From Planctomycetota bacterium (GTDB taxonomy: Bacteria > Planctomycetota > SZUA-567 > H5-PLA8): a stretch of DNA of 64,000 bases. The DNA is taken from the NCBI GenBank assembly GCA_015075375.1, contig JABTUM010000001.1, positions 2,103,201-2,167,200 on the forward strand. The letters run 5' to 3'. Under the pieces are notes generated by a model that was given only the letters and a program-made list of their open reading frames with translations, did no database searches and was not told the DNA's origin. A program made the translations under genes and the position numbers. Below are positions 44,786 through 53,208 of the stretch, piece by piece (positions within the stretch are counted from its first letter, which is position 1; every line of letters begins with the position of its first letter).

Positions 44786-46267
44786 TCAATCCTGCTTGAG
44801 CTGCCCATCTTTTTTCGCGATCCTTTTCGCCAGCGCCGCGCCGGAATGCAGTGCGCCTTCCATGTAGCCCACGAACGCATAGCACGTATGCTCGCCTGCA
44901 AAGTGCAGGCGCTCAAGGCCCTCGTACAGCGTCTTGCCCATCGCCGTGATCTGCCCCGGCGCGGGAAACGAGTAGCTCGCTCCCGTCCACGGATCGCCCG
45001 GCCAATCCATGAAGCGGCTTCCGACGAACTGCTCGCGCAGGCCCGGATAGCGCGCTTCGAGCGCTTTGAGGTACTGTTCGTCGCGTTCCGCCGGCGTCCA
45101 TTGGCGGCAGGTCTCGGCCGCGGGTCCGCCGGAAAACGTCGTCAGGCACGCGCCGGCTTCGCCTTCCTTCTGGTTGTCAGTGGCGTCCCAGGTCATCGTC
45201 GCGGGACCGTCGGAGAGACTGTACTGCGAGAGCTTTGCAGCCTCCCAGAAGCGGCTTTTGACCGAAGCGAGGTACTTCACGTTGCAACCCATCTGCGGGC
45301 GCAGTTCACCCGGCAACGGCGGATCGAAAGCGATCTTGGTCCAGACGCTGGGCGGGACGGCCAGCACGACGCGGTCGAATTCCAGCGCCGAGCCGTCGGC
45401 GCCGGTCACGACGGCACGTTGGGTTTCGATCTTCACCGCTCGAACCGGCGCGTTCAGGCGCAGGCGCGGAGCCCCCAGGGCTTCGGCAAGCTTCGCCGCG
45501 AGTTGCTGGTTGCCGCCCGCGCAGCGGTAGACTTCCGATTCGGTCCAGTATCTCTCCAGACCGCCGCCGCTCACTTGAGCCAGATTGCCCAGATAGCTTT
45601 GCCATGCGGGGAGCACCCCGTTGTCCGAAGCGAGCTGCGCGCTCAGCGCGGCTTTGCAAGTGGGCGAGGCCTCTTGCGCGGCGATCCAGTCGGCGGTGGT
45701 GCGTCGGTCGAGCTTCTTCGCGCCGGACGCCTTCCACGGTTGATAGCCGTCCACGCGCGCGGCGTCGGCGTTCATGCGCGGCAGCACCGCGTCCAGCTCT
45801 TCCCACAGAGCTTCCGTATCCCGCGCGCTCAGACGCTTGCCGTCCAGCACGATCGGCGCCTCGGCTTCGGCGTCTTCGGTCACATCGAGAAATTTAAGGC
45901 CGAAGCGTTCGGCGTAGGCGACCCAGGCGGGATGGTTGGAGCCGATCAGTTCGGCGCCGCCTTCGATGTTGCGCTTAGGCACGAGATCGGAAAACGAGAG
46001 CACTCGTCCGCCCAAGCGGTTGCGCGCTTCCAGCACCGTCACGCGGTACCCGGCGGCGGCCAGTTCGTGCGCCGCGGCCAGACCCGCGAAGCCGGCCCCG
46101 ATCACCGCTACACGCGGCGCACTACGCTCGTCGGCCAGGCAGCGTCCGGCGCTCAGGAGCAGCGCGGCGCCCGAGGCAAGGCTGAGCTTAAGCATCTCGC
46201 GCCGCGAAAGCGCTCGGTCGTTCGGCGCGAACCGGCGATGCAGGACGGCGTAAAGGGAGCGGGACAC
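44786..46267 (-). CDS. Flavin monoamine oxidase family protein with Tat-like signal
   Basis: The 493-residue FAD enzyme starts at GTG 46267 with GGAGG 6 bases upstream. Near residue 21 the sequence SRREMLKLSLASGAALLL looks like a twin-arginine signal, so it may be folded with FAD before export. The dinucleotide-binding motif VAVIGAGFAGLAAAHEL lies near 52, and the C-terminal FAD motif FAGEHTCYAFVGYMEGAL near 462. Family members oxidise amines, amino acids or polyamines. The substrate is unknown and the gene has no obvious partner. Confidence 0.88.
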   Translation of the reverse strand: MSRSLYAVLHRRFAPNDRALSRREMLKLSLASGAALLLSAGRCLADERSAPRVAVIGAGFAGLAAAHELAAAGYRVTVLEARNRLGGRVLSFSDLVPKRNIEGGAELIGSNHPAWVAYAERFGLKFLDVTEDAEAEAPIVLDGKRLSARDTEALWEELDAVLPRMNADAARVDGYQPWKASGAKKLDRRTTADWIAAQEASPTCKAALSAQLASDNGVLPAWQSYLGNLAQVSGGGLERYWTESEVYRCAGGNQQLAAKLAEALGAPRLRLNAPVRAVKIETQRAVVTGADGSALEFDRVVLAVPPSVWTKIAFDPPLPGELRPQMGCNVKYLASVKSRFWEAAKLSQYSLSDGPATMTWDATDNQKEGEAGACLTTFSGGPAAETCRQWTPAERDEQYLKALEARYPGLREQFVGSRFMDWPGDPWTGASYSFPAPGQITAMGKTLYEGLERLHFAGEHTCYAFVGYMEGALHSGAALAKRIAKKDGQLKQD

Positions 46268-46524
46268 GCGTGGCCTCCAGGTCCGAAACGGGAGTTATAC
46301 TCGCCGGGCGGTCCGCACGCGATGCTTCTGCAAACCCACAAGAGTCATACGCCGCCGCAGATACGAAATTCTTCCGATTCGACCTCTCGCGGCACGGCCG
46401 ACTGCCGATGAGGCCTTTGCAGGTACCGGATCTTCCCGGCGGCCGGCTCGGCACACGGGTCCGTCTCACCCTGACCGGATCCCGCTGCCGCGCCGGCCGC
46501 GCAAGGACTGATAAGGAAATCGCC

Positions 46525-47517
46525 ATGGCGTTCAGCATGCCCTTGCCTTCCGATGTCGGCACCTTCCAGACACCGCGCTATTACCTGCGCGCCGAAAGCG
46601 GCGATGAACTGAAACTCGAATACGAAGTCATGCGCACGGTCGAACGCTGCGACGAGATCATGAGTTCGCCGGATTTCGAACTGCCCATGCTGCCCTCGGT
46701 CGCCGCGGAACTGCTCCAACTGCTCCAGGAGCCCGACGTACAGCTTTACAAGGTTTGCCGGCTGGTGACGACCGATCCGGTGGTCACCGCCAAAGTCTTG
46801 AAGTTGGCCAACTCGGCGATCTTCTCGCCCAACATGCGCATCACGACCATACCGGAAGCGATCACCCGCCTGGGACTGAATCAGCTCCGCGATCTGGTCG
46901 TGTGCGTCGGGTTGCATACGACCCTGTTCGGCGATCCGCGTTTGAAGCTGCTTGGATTCCGAATCTGGACCCACGCGGTGGAATGCGCGGTGGTCTCCGA
47001 TGCCTTGGCGCGGCAGTGCGACGGCGGGCCGGTGGCGGCGTTTTTGCCGGGCTTGCTGCACGACATCGGACAGGTTCCGGCGCTGCTGTTCGTGCAGCGT
47101 GCCGCGGCGAAACTGGCCCACGTGCGCCAATCGTTCCTCCTGGACCTCGTGGAACGCGTTCACCTGCGCACCGGTTTGGCGCTGCTGACCCAGTGGAAGC
47201 TGCCCAACGAAGTACATCTCGCGATTACAGCGCATCAGGCGCCGTGCCACGACCTGCGCGACCTGGCACCCTACGCCACGTTGCGCTTCCGCGACTGCGA
47301 CGACGAAACGCGCGCCAAGCTGCTGCGCTGCCTCGGCGCGGTGGTGCTCGCCGATCGGCTCCTCGCGCTCGCGGGATTCTCGGCCGAACCGGCGCCCGTG
47401 GAACTCCTGGGTTCGCCGCTGGCCTTGTACTTCAACGTGGTCGACCTCGATCCGCAGCGCTTTCGCGAATCGATCCGCGGCCATATCGAGCACGCCGCGC
47501 TGCTTTCCAATTTGTAA
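46525..47517 (+). CDS. HDOD-domain signalling protein
   Basis: The 330-residue protein starts at ATG 46525 (AAGGA 8 bases upstream). From about residue 45 to 250 it shows the HDOD pattern: ELPMLPSVAAELLQLLQEPD, a DPVVTAKVLKLANSA motif, ITRLGLNQLRDLVV and FLPGLLHDIGQVPALLF, where the HD pair is present. HDOD proteins are regulatory relatives of HD phosphodiesterases and act with c-di-GMP, chemotaxis or stress signalling. No catalytic GGDEF/EAL domain is attached. Confidence 0.9.
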   Translation: MAFSMPLPSDVGTFQTPRYYLRAESGDELKLEYEVMRTVERCDEIMSSPDFELPMLPSVAAELLQLLQEPDVQLYKVCRLVTTDPVVTAKVLKLANSAIFSPNMRITTIPEAITRLGLNQLRDLVVCVGLHTTLFGDPRLKLLGFRIWTHAVECAVVSDALARQCDGGPVAAFLPGLLHDIGQVPALLFVQRAAAKLAHVRQSFLLDLVERVHLRTGLALLTQWKLPNEVHLAITAHQAPCHDLRDLAPYATLRFRDCDDETRAKLLRCLGAVVLADRLLALAGFSAEPAPVELLGSPLALYFNVVDLDPQRFRESIRGHIEHAALLSNL

Positions 47518-47536
47518 GCTATGAGCCTTTAGGGCA

Positions 47537-47665
47537 CTACGGGCGCGGCCGGAGCGGCGGCCGGCGTTCGACGTTCTGATCGGGCTGCGCATCGGGCGGC
47601 GGGGGCTTGCGGTCCTCGAAATCGCGGCGCATTTGATCGTTCAAGGCTTTCGCTTCCCGCAGGAT
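47537..47665 (-). pseudogene. In-frame coding-like tail beyond an amber stop (3' part of the next gene)
   Basis: After the TAG at 47668-47666, the same frame continues for 42 sense codons to a second TAG (47539-47537). The tail reads ILREAKALNDQMRRDFEDRK and then a Pro/Arg-rich end. Its codon choice and composition match the gene upstream. This suggests that TAG replaced a Glu codon (GAG), or that there is a sequencing error or stop readthrough. Confidence 0.55.
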
Positions 47666-48454
47666 CTATTCCAGTTCGGCGCGTAAGCGAGGCTGTTTGA
47701 CACGCGCCACGTCTTCATGCAGCAACGGACCGATCGCCTCCGGGCGCAGGCGTTCGTCGGCTTGGTAGGCGATCATCAAGGCCAACAGGTGCTCCTTGGC
47801 GGGTCCTTCTTCCGTGGCCGCGGCCAGCGCGCGGCGATAGCGCTGCTGCAGTTCCTCCATCTGCTCCGGCGTCTCGGCGCGTTCCACTTCGCCGCGCGCC
47901 ACCAGCAGGTGGCCAAACTTACCGGTCAGATCCTTCAGCTCGTTTCGCTCCTCGAGCGTCAGCGTATCCTCGCGGCTCTTATGCGACAGCTCCCGCACGC
48001 GCTTGCGTTCGGCGGTGGTCAGCATCAACGCTCCGGCGGACTCCAGAAACCCTTTGATCAGGGGACGATTCTGCATCCGGGTTCCGATCAGGTCTCTTCC
48101 GCCGCCCATCGGAGGACGCCGCACGAACGGCCGGTCCGTGCCGTCGACAGGCGGGCCGTCCGGGCGTTCGGCCGGTGTTTCGGGCACGAGCCAGCGCATG
48201 CGCTTGATGCTGTCGGCCGCAACCGAGGCCGGTTCGTTAGAATCCAAGGGCTGCAACTTGACCGTTTGCGGATCGAAGGCCAGCAGGTAACCCGTCATTT
48301 TTGCACTGGGCGGGTGGATCAACTCCAACTCGACCTTCGGCCCCGGCGCGGGTTCGATCAATGCGGCGGGCTCGGACGCGCGCGCGCCGCCGACGCCAGC
48401 CAGCAGCGCCAAGACAGCGAGTAGGATTCGGCTGCCGGATATTCCAACGCGCAT
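47666..48454 (-). CDS. Secreted protein of unknown function, probably truncated by an amber codon
   Basis: The 262-residue product starts at ATG 48454 (GGAG 9 bases upstream) with a signal peptide at about 1-26. A small beta-rich unit (about 37-90, with GYLLAFDPQTVKL), a Pro/Gly-rich linker and a helical part from about 140 (LTTAERKRVRELSHKSREDT) follow. It ends AELE then TAG, and coding-like sequence continues beyond. No family is recognised. It resembles in layout the secreted protein at 18707-19561. Confidence 0.75.
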   Translation of the reverse strand: MRVGISGSRILLAVLALLAGVGGARASEPAALIEPAPGPKVELELIHPPSAKMTGYLLAFDPQTVKLQPLDSNEPASVAADSIKRMRWLVPETPAERPDGPPVDGTDRPFVRRPPMGGGRDLIGTRMQNRPLIKGFLESAGALMLTTAERKRVRELSHKSREDTLTLEERNELKDLTGKFGHLLVARGEVERAETPEQMEELQQRYRRALAAATEEGPAKEHLLALMIAYQADERLRPEAIGPLLHEDVARVKQPRLRAELE

Positions 48455-48533
48455 GGCGCGGCACTCCACACACCGGCCCGCATCGACCGGTTCCGAACAC
48501 TCTACCGCAATCGGCATACCCGGGGATAGTCAC

Positions 48534-51296
48534 TCAAGGCCGCAGCCAGATCGCCTCGTCTTCGACGACGACTCGCAGACCGGCGGCTCCAGCCAACTCG
48601 TGCAGCACTTCGCCAAGCGACTTTTCGCGCGTGGCCAACTCAGGCATCTGCTTCGCGGCCAGCCGCTCCATCGAAGCCGGATCGACCAGCACGCTGGCGT
48701 GCAACGCCGCGAAACGTCCGCTGCGCAGCCATTGACGGAAGGTGGCGCCCGCCGGCATCCCCCCGGTTTCGCTGCGGAACGGCAGCTTGAGGCTGGCGTC
48801 CAGTTCCCGCCGCCACTCGGGCTGCCAGCCCTTGAGGTCGAACGCGTTCGGATCGGGAGCCGCGCGCAATGCGTGCTCCAGTTCGCGCATCACGCGCATC
48901 GCGGCGGCCAGGCGTTCCGCATCGCCCTGAAAAACGAGCCGTTCACGGAACCCATAGAAGTCCGCGTCGCGAAAGAGTTCGGGGAACCACATCCGGATCT
49001 GCCCGGCCAAGGCGTGGGGCAAAAGGTCCGATTGGTTCGGCGCAAGCCGGGCGAGTGCCGAGAGGTCGAGCACCTGCATGCGCGCCGGACCGTAACAGGC
49101 CTTCGATTCGTCCACCACGATGCGGCGGCCTTCGCGGCGCAACCCCATCCCGTGCAGGCGTGCGCCCCATTCAAGGACGCGGCTGAGCGGTAGCGATTTG
49201 CAGAAGAACGCTTGTTGCGGGAAGGCGCCCTTCCCTTCCGGAACCGCGATTTCGATCTCCGCTTCGGCGGCGCGGGCGGCCAGCGCCTGCAAGTCGCGCA
49301 CGTGCCCGGCTTCGCGGAGCGAGTAGAGTTCCTCGGCGAGCGCCGCGGGCGCGGCCGCGGGCTGCCGCAGCGCGGCGAGCGCGCGGTCCATCGCACGCTC
49401 CGCGCGCAAGCCGCCCGAGAAATGCAGCCGCGCGCCTTCCCGTTCCACGCGGGCATCCGCGAAGAGAGCCTGCCCATTCAGATTCCAGCCCGCACGCGAC
49501 TCCCCGATCGCGCGCGCCCAAGCTTCGAAATCGCGCGTCCAGGCATCCGGCGCATCCTGTGGCAGCCACGCATCGACAACGGCGAATCGCTCCACGTTCG
49601 TCAACGCTTCCACGCGCTCCGGCGCCGCCACGTACAGCAGGCCGTCGTAGACGCAGACCTCCAAGCCGGCGGCTCGCAACGCCGCATTCAATGCCGCCAC
49701 GAGGCTGGGGCGGTCGTCGGGCGAAGCCGGCCACTCCCGCGCTCCTTCCGGCGCATCGCGGGTATCGATCCAGAGGTTCACACCGGAGCGTTCGGAGAGT
49801 TCGGCGCAGAGTTTCTCCAGCGTACGCGGCCCGGCCGGTTGGGCCGCAAGCGGCAACGGCGCTCCGGCGCGTTCGAGCAGTTCAGGAGACCAGACGCCGG
49901 AAGCCGTCGGTCCGGGCAACTCGGCGGGTTCGGCGGCACGCAACCGGCGGCTGGCTTCGTCGAAACGCAAACCGAAATCCCGGGCCAGCCAGCGCACCGC
50001 GGCCGAAAGCGCGAGCGTATCGTGGATCGCAAGCGTCGAACGGCGCTCGGCCGGCCCGAGGCCCTCGGCCGCCGCGGCCAATTCCAGCAGCGCCGGCGGC
50101 GACTCCAGACTCCGCGCTAAGCGCGCGAAAGCTTCCGCGCACGAAAGCCCGCGCAGATCGAGCCCCGCGACGGGACGCGACCAGTCCAGCGGTGGCAAAG
50201 CCGCAGGCCGGACATCCGACGGCGCGGGATCTTGCGGCGCGGGGTGTTGCGCGACCGGCGTGCCGGAGACGCGCACGCCCGCGCGCACCCAAGCCAGTTG
50301 CGTGGCGCCGATGGGCCGCACGCTGGAGACCCCTCCTTGCACGAGATCGGCTTCGTGCGCGGCCAGCAGCAGCGACGGAGAACCGCTCAGCGGGCGCAAC
50401 CGGACCGTGCCTTCGTCCACCACCACCGTCACCGCCTGAGGTTCGCGCGCGGGCACCTGTACGCCAAAGACCGTGCCCACGACTTCCACCTGCCCCAGCG
50501 GCGTCTCGACCACGAAGGATTCGTCCGCCGCGCCGGGGCGATCCTTGCGCACCTCGAAGTACGCTTCGCCTTGGGTCAGCTCGAAATGATGGCGGTTGCG
50601 GACCAGGAGCTGCGCGCCGGGTTTGAGATGCACGTCCGCGAGGGTGCGCATCGCGCTCTGCAGCCGCACGGTCAGCCGCGGATCGGCCGAACCCACTTGA
50701 GCGGTGATCAGATCGCCCGGCTGGAGCACTCCGCCGGTGCGCAGCGTTTCGTCGCGTTCGCGGTGGCGCACCGTTCCGGCGCCCTGAACGTCCACGGCAA
50801 TGCAGCCCGCATCGGCCGGATCGCCCAGGATGCCGTGGCGCAGATAAGCGCCCAGCAGACCGGCGCCGATCGTCAGCGCCACGAAGAGAAAGACGGCGTA
50901 CACACGCACGCGGCGCAGCCAGAGTCCGACACGGCGCGAGCGGCCTGCGCCGGCGGCTTCGGCCAAATCGGCCAGCCGCGGCCGGGACGCGCGTGCCTCC
51001 AGCCACGCCGGCGCATCGGGCTCGCCCGCCACCGGCAGCGCCGCCACAACCTTCGCCGAAAACTCGGGCGCCGTATCCAACCCGCTCAGCACCCGGCGCA
51101 TGCGCGCCTCCAGCGCGCGCAGCCGTTCGAACTCGCCGCGGCACGCGGGGCACGGCTTCAGGTGAAGCTGCAGCAGGCGCTGCTCGCTGTCGGTCAGCGA
51201 TCCCTCTTCCAGCAAGGTTTCGAACAAACGGCGCGCTTCGTCGCAATTCAAAAGCGGCGCGTCCGGCGGGCGGGGTTCGGGCGGAAGCGTACTCAC
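48534..51296 (-). CDS. Giant anti-sigma protein: zinc finger, TM helix, FecR domain and repeated STN-like modules
   Basis: The 920-residue protein begins with a zinc-finger anti-sigma motif (His45, Cys49, Cys52 in LHLKPCPACRGEF). A transmembrane helix covers about 131-151 and a FecR domain about 185-320 (QGEAYFEVRKD, TPLGQVEVVGTVFGVQV). The rest has about four STN-like units, near 380-440, 480-570, 690-760 and 860-920, each with the pattern seen in LGEVLHELAGAAGLRVVVED. FecR domains relay signals to sigma factors; STN domains normally belong to TonB receptors or secretins. GTG 51296 overlaps the sigma-gene stop (GTGA). Confidence 0.87.
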   Translation of the reverse strand: MSTLPPEPRPPDAPLLNCDEARRLFETLLEEGSLTDSEQRLLQLHLKPCPACRGEFERLRALEARMRRVLSGLDTAPEFSAKVVAALPVAGEPDAPAWLEARASRPRLADLAEAAGAGRSRRVGLWLRRVRVYAVFLFVALTIGAGLLGAYLRHGILGDPADAGCIAVDVQGAGTVRHRERDETLRTGGVLQPGDLITAQVGSADPRLTVRLQSAMRTLADVHLKPGAQLLVRNRHHFELTQGEAYFEVRKDRPGAADESFVVETPLGQVEVVGTVFGVQVPAREPQAVTVVVDEGTVRLRPLSGSPSLLLAAHEADLVQGGVSSVRPIGATQLAWVRAGVRVSGTPVAQHPAPQDPAPSDVRPAALPPLDWSRPVAGLDLRGLSCAEAFARLARSLESPPALLELAAAAEGLGPAERRSTLAIHDTLALSAAVRWLARDFGLRFDEASRRLRAAEPAELPGPTASGVWSPELLERAGAPLPLAAQPAGPRTLEKLCAELSERSGVNLWIDTRDAPEGAREWPASPDDRPSLVAALNAALRAAGLEVCVYDGLLYVAAPERVEALTNVERFAVVDAWLPQDAPDAWTRDFEAWARAIGESRAGWNLNGQALFADARVEREGARLHFSGGLRAERAMDRALAALRQPAAAPAALAEELYSLREAGHVRDLQALAARAAEAEIEIAVPEGKGAFPQQAFFCKSLPLSRVLEWGARLHGMGLRREGRRIVVDESKACYGPARMQVLDLSALARLAPNQSDLLPHALAGQIRMWFPELFRDADFYGFRERLVFQGDAERLAAAMRVMRELEHALRAAPDPNAFDLKGWQPEWRRELDASLKLPFRSETGGMPAGATFRQWLRSGRFAALHASVLVDPASMERLAAKQMPELATREKSLGEVLHELAGAAGLRVVVEDEAIWLRP

Positions 51297-51868
51297 GATT
51301 CGCGCGCCTCCCCGGTACGAGCGCCGCCCAAGGCGGATTGCAGATGCCGCAGCGCGTGATGCAAGCGGCTGCGAATCGTCCCGCGCGGCTCACCCAGGCG
51401 CGAAGCAATCTCCTTGGGGCTCAGACCTTCCAGGTAGCGCAGCGCGACCACGATCCGATGCTCCTCGGTCAATCCGTGCATGGCCGCCGCCACTTCACCC
51501 AGTTCTTCGTCGAAGCCCGGATGCGCCCGGAACTCCAGCGTCGCCTCGGGCTCCGGCGCCTGATCCAGCCCCGGCTCTTCGCGCGCCAAGCGCCGCCGCC
51601 GCGTCCGCGCGCCGTCGGCGCACACGTGGCCCACGATTCCGTACAACCAGCGCGCGAAGGCCGTCGCGTCCTGCAGCGCATCGAGGTTCCGGTACGCGCG
51701 GATGAACGTTTCCTGCGCCAAGTCCTCGGACTCCGCCGGCTGGAACCCGCGTTGCAGACACAAGGCGTAGATCGTGCGGCGATGGCGCTCCACGAGCTTC
51801 CCGAAGGCCTCGCGGTCTCCGGTTCGCGTTTGGCGAACCAATTCGGCATCCGAAAGCGCCACGCCCAT
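51293..51868 (-). CDS. ECF sigma factor paired with the FecR/STN anti-sigma protein
   Basis: The 191-residue sigma factor has region 2 at about 10-80 (ESEDLAQETFIRAYRNLDAL) and region 4 at about 130-180 with a helix-turn-helix (LSPKEIASRLGEPRGTIRSR). It is followed without a gap by its membrane partner, with overlapping stop and start. In known FecI/FecR-type pairs the partner both holds and activates the sigma factor. GGAG lies 3 bases before the ATG. Its regulon is unknown; the downstream 47-48 kb secreted genes are candidates (inference). Confidence 0.94.
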   Translation of the reverse strand: MGVALSDAELVRQTRTGDREAFGKLVERHRRTIYALCLQRGFQPAESEDLAQETFIRAYRNLDALQDATAFARWLYGIVGHVCADGARTRRRRLAREEPGLDQAPEPEATLEFRAHPGFDEELGEVAAAMHGLTEEHRIVVALRYLEGLSPKEIASRLGEPRGTIRSRLHHALRHLQSALGGARTGEARES

Positions 51869-52040
51869 CCACTCCGTCCTTATGCAGTCGCCGCCGCCGG
51901 CGGTCCTGTTGAAGGGATTGTATCCGCCCGGCTTGCTAGCCTCCTTTAAGGATGGCGCTGGGCGCCGTTTAAGCCGCTCGAAGTTCCCGCTTTCGGACCG
52001 GAATTAAGCACGCTCAAGCTTTAGAGGCGGTGTATGGTCT

Positions 52041-52081
52041 TATGGCTAGGCCATTAAAGCGAATGGCCTATCTGAGCCATA
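52041..52081. promoter_or_regulatory. Nested inverted repeats, likely operator of the GntR-LacI regulator
   Basis: The inner dyad AGGCCATT-aaagcg-AATGGCCT (52048-52069) is perfect over 8 bases per arm. It is enclosed by TATGGCT (52041-52047) and AGCCATA (52075-52081), perfect over 7 bases. It lies 45 bases upstream of the ATG at 52126. LacI/GntR-type regulators often bind their own promoter at such dyads. An mRNA hairpin in the leader is an alternative. Confidence 0.6.
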
Positions 52082-52125
52082 ACCTGATACGTATAAATGC
52101 TTTAAATGAGTCGCCCGGAGCGTTC

Positions 52126-53187
52126 ATGCAGCGATTCGAGACCATCACCAAGGCCGAGCAGGCGCTAAACCACATGCGCCGGCGGATCCTGACCGGTGAG
52201 CTACCCGGCGGCAGCCAGGTTCCTCCCGAACGGACCCTCTGCCGCGAATACGCGCTCAGCCGGGTCACGATCAACAAGATCACCAGTTCGCTGGTGCAAG
52301 AAGGCCTGCTCGAACGCCGCGGTCCGCGCGGCACCTACGTGGTGGGTCAGAACGGCCGCGGCGCAACCCTCAAGATCGGCTTCTTGATGCAGACGATGCA
52401 GCCTCAAGAGGTCAATCCGGTGCTCGAAGCGATCTTTCGTGCGTTCGTGCAAGCCAGCCACGCGCATCCGGTGCTGGTCAGCTTCGGGATGGCCGGGCGC
52501 TGGGGCGAGCATCTTCCGGCGAGCTTCACCGCCACGGAACTCGACGCGCTGGTCGTTGCCGGTTCGGCGCATCCGGAATTGATTGACAGCTTCCGTCAGC
52601 GCAACCGCCCGCTGCTCTTCGTCGACGAGACCGACGCGGCCGATCCGGAACACTGCGTCACGACCGATCAAACCGAAGCCGGCCGGCTGGGCGCGAAGCA
52701 TCTGCTCGAATGCGGCCGCCGCAGGATCGTCGCGTTCACGTACCCGGAAGGCAGCTACCGGGGCTTTGACCTGCGCCTGGAAGGCTTTCGGCGCGCGCAC
52801 GCCGAAGCGGGCGTCGAACCGGACGAACGGCGCATCCTGCGGCCTTGGTTCTCGCGTGCGGAGCATATCGTCGAGATCCTGCGCCAACTGGAACAGGACG
52901 CCGGCGGGTTCGATGCGTTCTACGGTTTCGCGGATCTGGTTGCGCTCTGGGGAATGGACGCGCTGCTGCGCATGGGCAAGCGCGTGCCCGAAGAGGTCGC
53001 GGTGCTGGGCATCGACGGCCTGCCGCTGGGCGAATGGGCGCGCCCGGCGCTTTCGAGCGTCGCGCAGCCGGTCGAACGACTCGGTACGCGCGCGTTCGAA
53101 CGCATCCATCAGTGGCTGCAAAGCGGACGCGACGAGGCGGGCCTCGAGCGCCTTGCGCCGGTATTACTGCTGCGGTCTTCCACGTAA
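52126..53187 (+). CDS. GntR-LacI hybrid transcriptional regulator
   Basis: The 353-residue regulator starts at ATG 52126 (GGAG 5 bases upstream). Residues about 8-78 form a GntR winged helix-turn-helix (MRRRILTGELPGGSQVPPER, LSRVTINKITSSLVQEGLLE). Residues about 85-350 are a LacI/PurR-type sugar-binding fold (DQTEAGRLGAKHLLECGRRR, VAVLGIDGLPLGEWARPALS). This architecture matches AraR-like sugar repressors. It probably controls the beta-helix protein that starts 21 bases downstream and itself via the dyad at 52041-52081. The inducer is unknown. Confidence 0.92.
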   Translation: MQRFETITKAEQALNHMRRRILTGELPGGSQVPPERTLCREYALSRVTINKITSSLVQEGLLERRGPRGTYVVGQNGRGATLKIGFLMQTMQPQEVNPVLEAIFRAFVQASHAHPVLVSFGMAGRWGEHLPASFTATELDALVVAGSAHPELIDSFRQRNRPLLFVDETDAADPEHCVTTDQTEAGRLGAKHLLECGRRRIVAFTYPEGSYRGFDLRLEGFRRAHAEAGVEPDERRILRPWFSRAEHIVEILRQLEQDAGGFDAFYGFADLVALWGMDALLRMGKRVPEEVAVLGIDGLPLGEWARPALSSVAQPVERLGTRAFERIHQWLQSGRDEAGLERLAPVLLLRSST

Positions 53188-53208
53188 GCATTCCAAGGAG
53201 AAGCGCGC

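Noticed and set aside
47666..47668. TAG as a pyrrolysine or recoded codon
   Set aside because: Other genes here end normally at TAG and no pyl genes are visible, so a point mutation or sequence error is simpler. Readthrough is kept only as a testable option.
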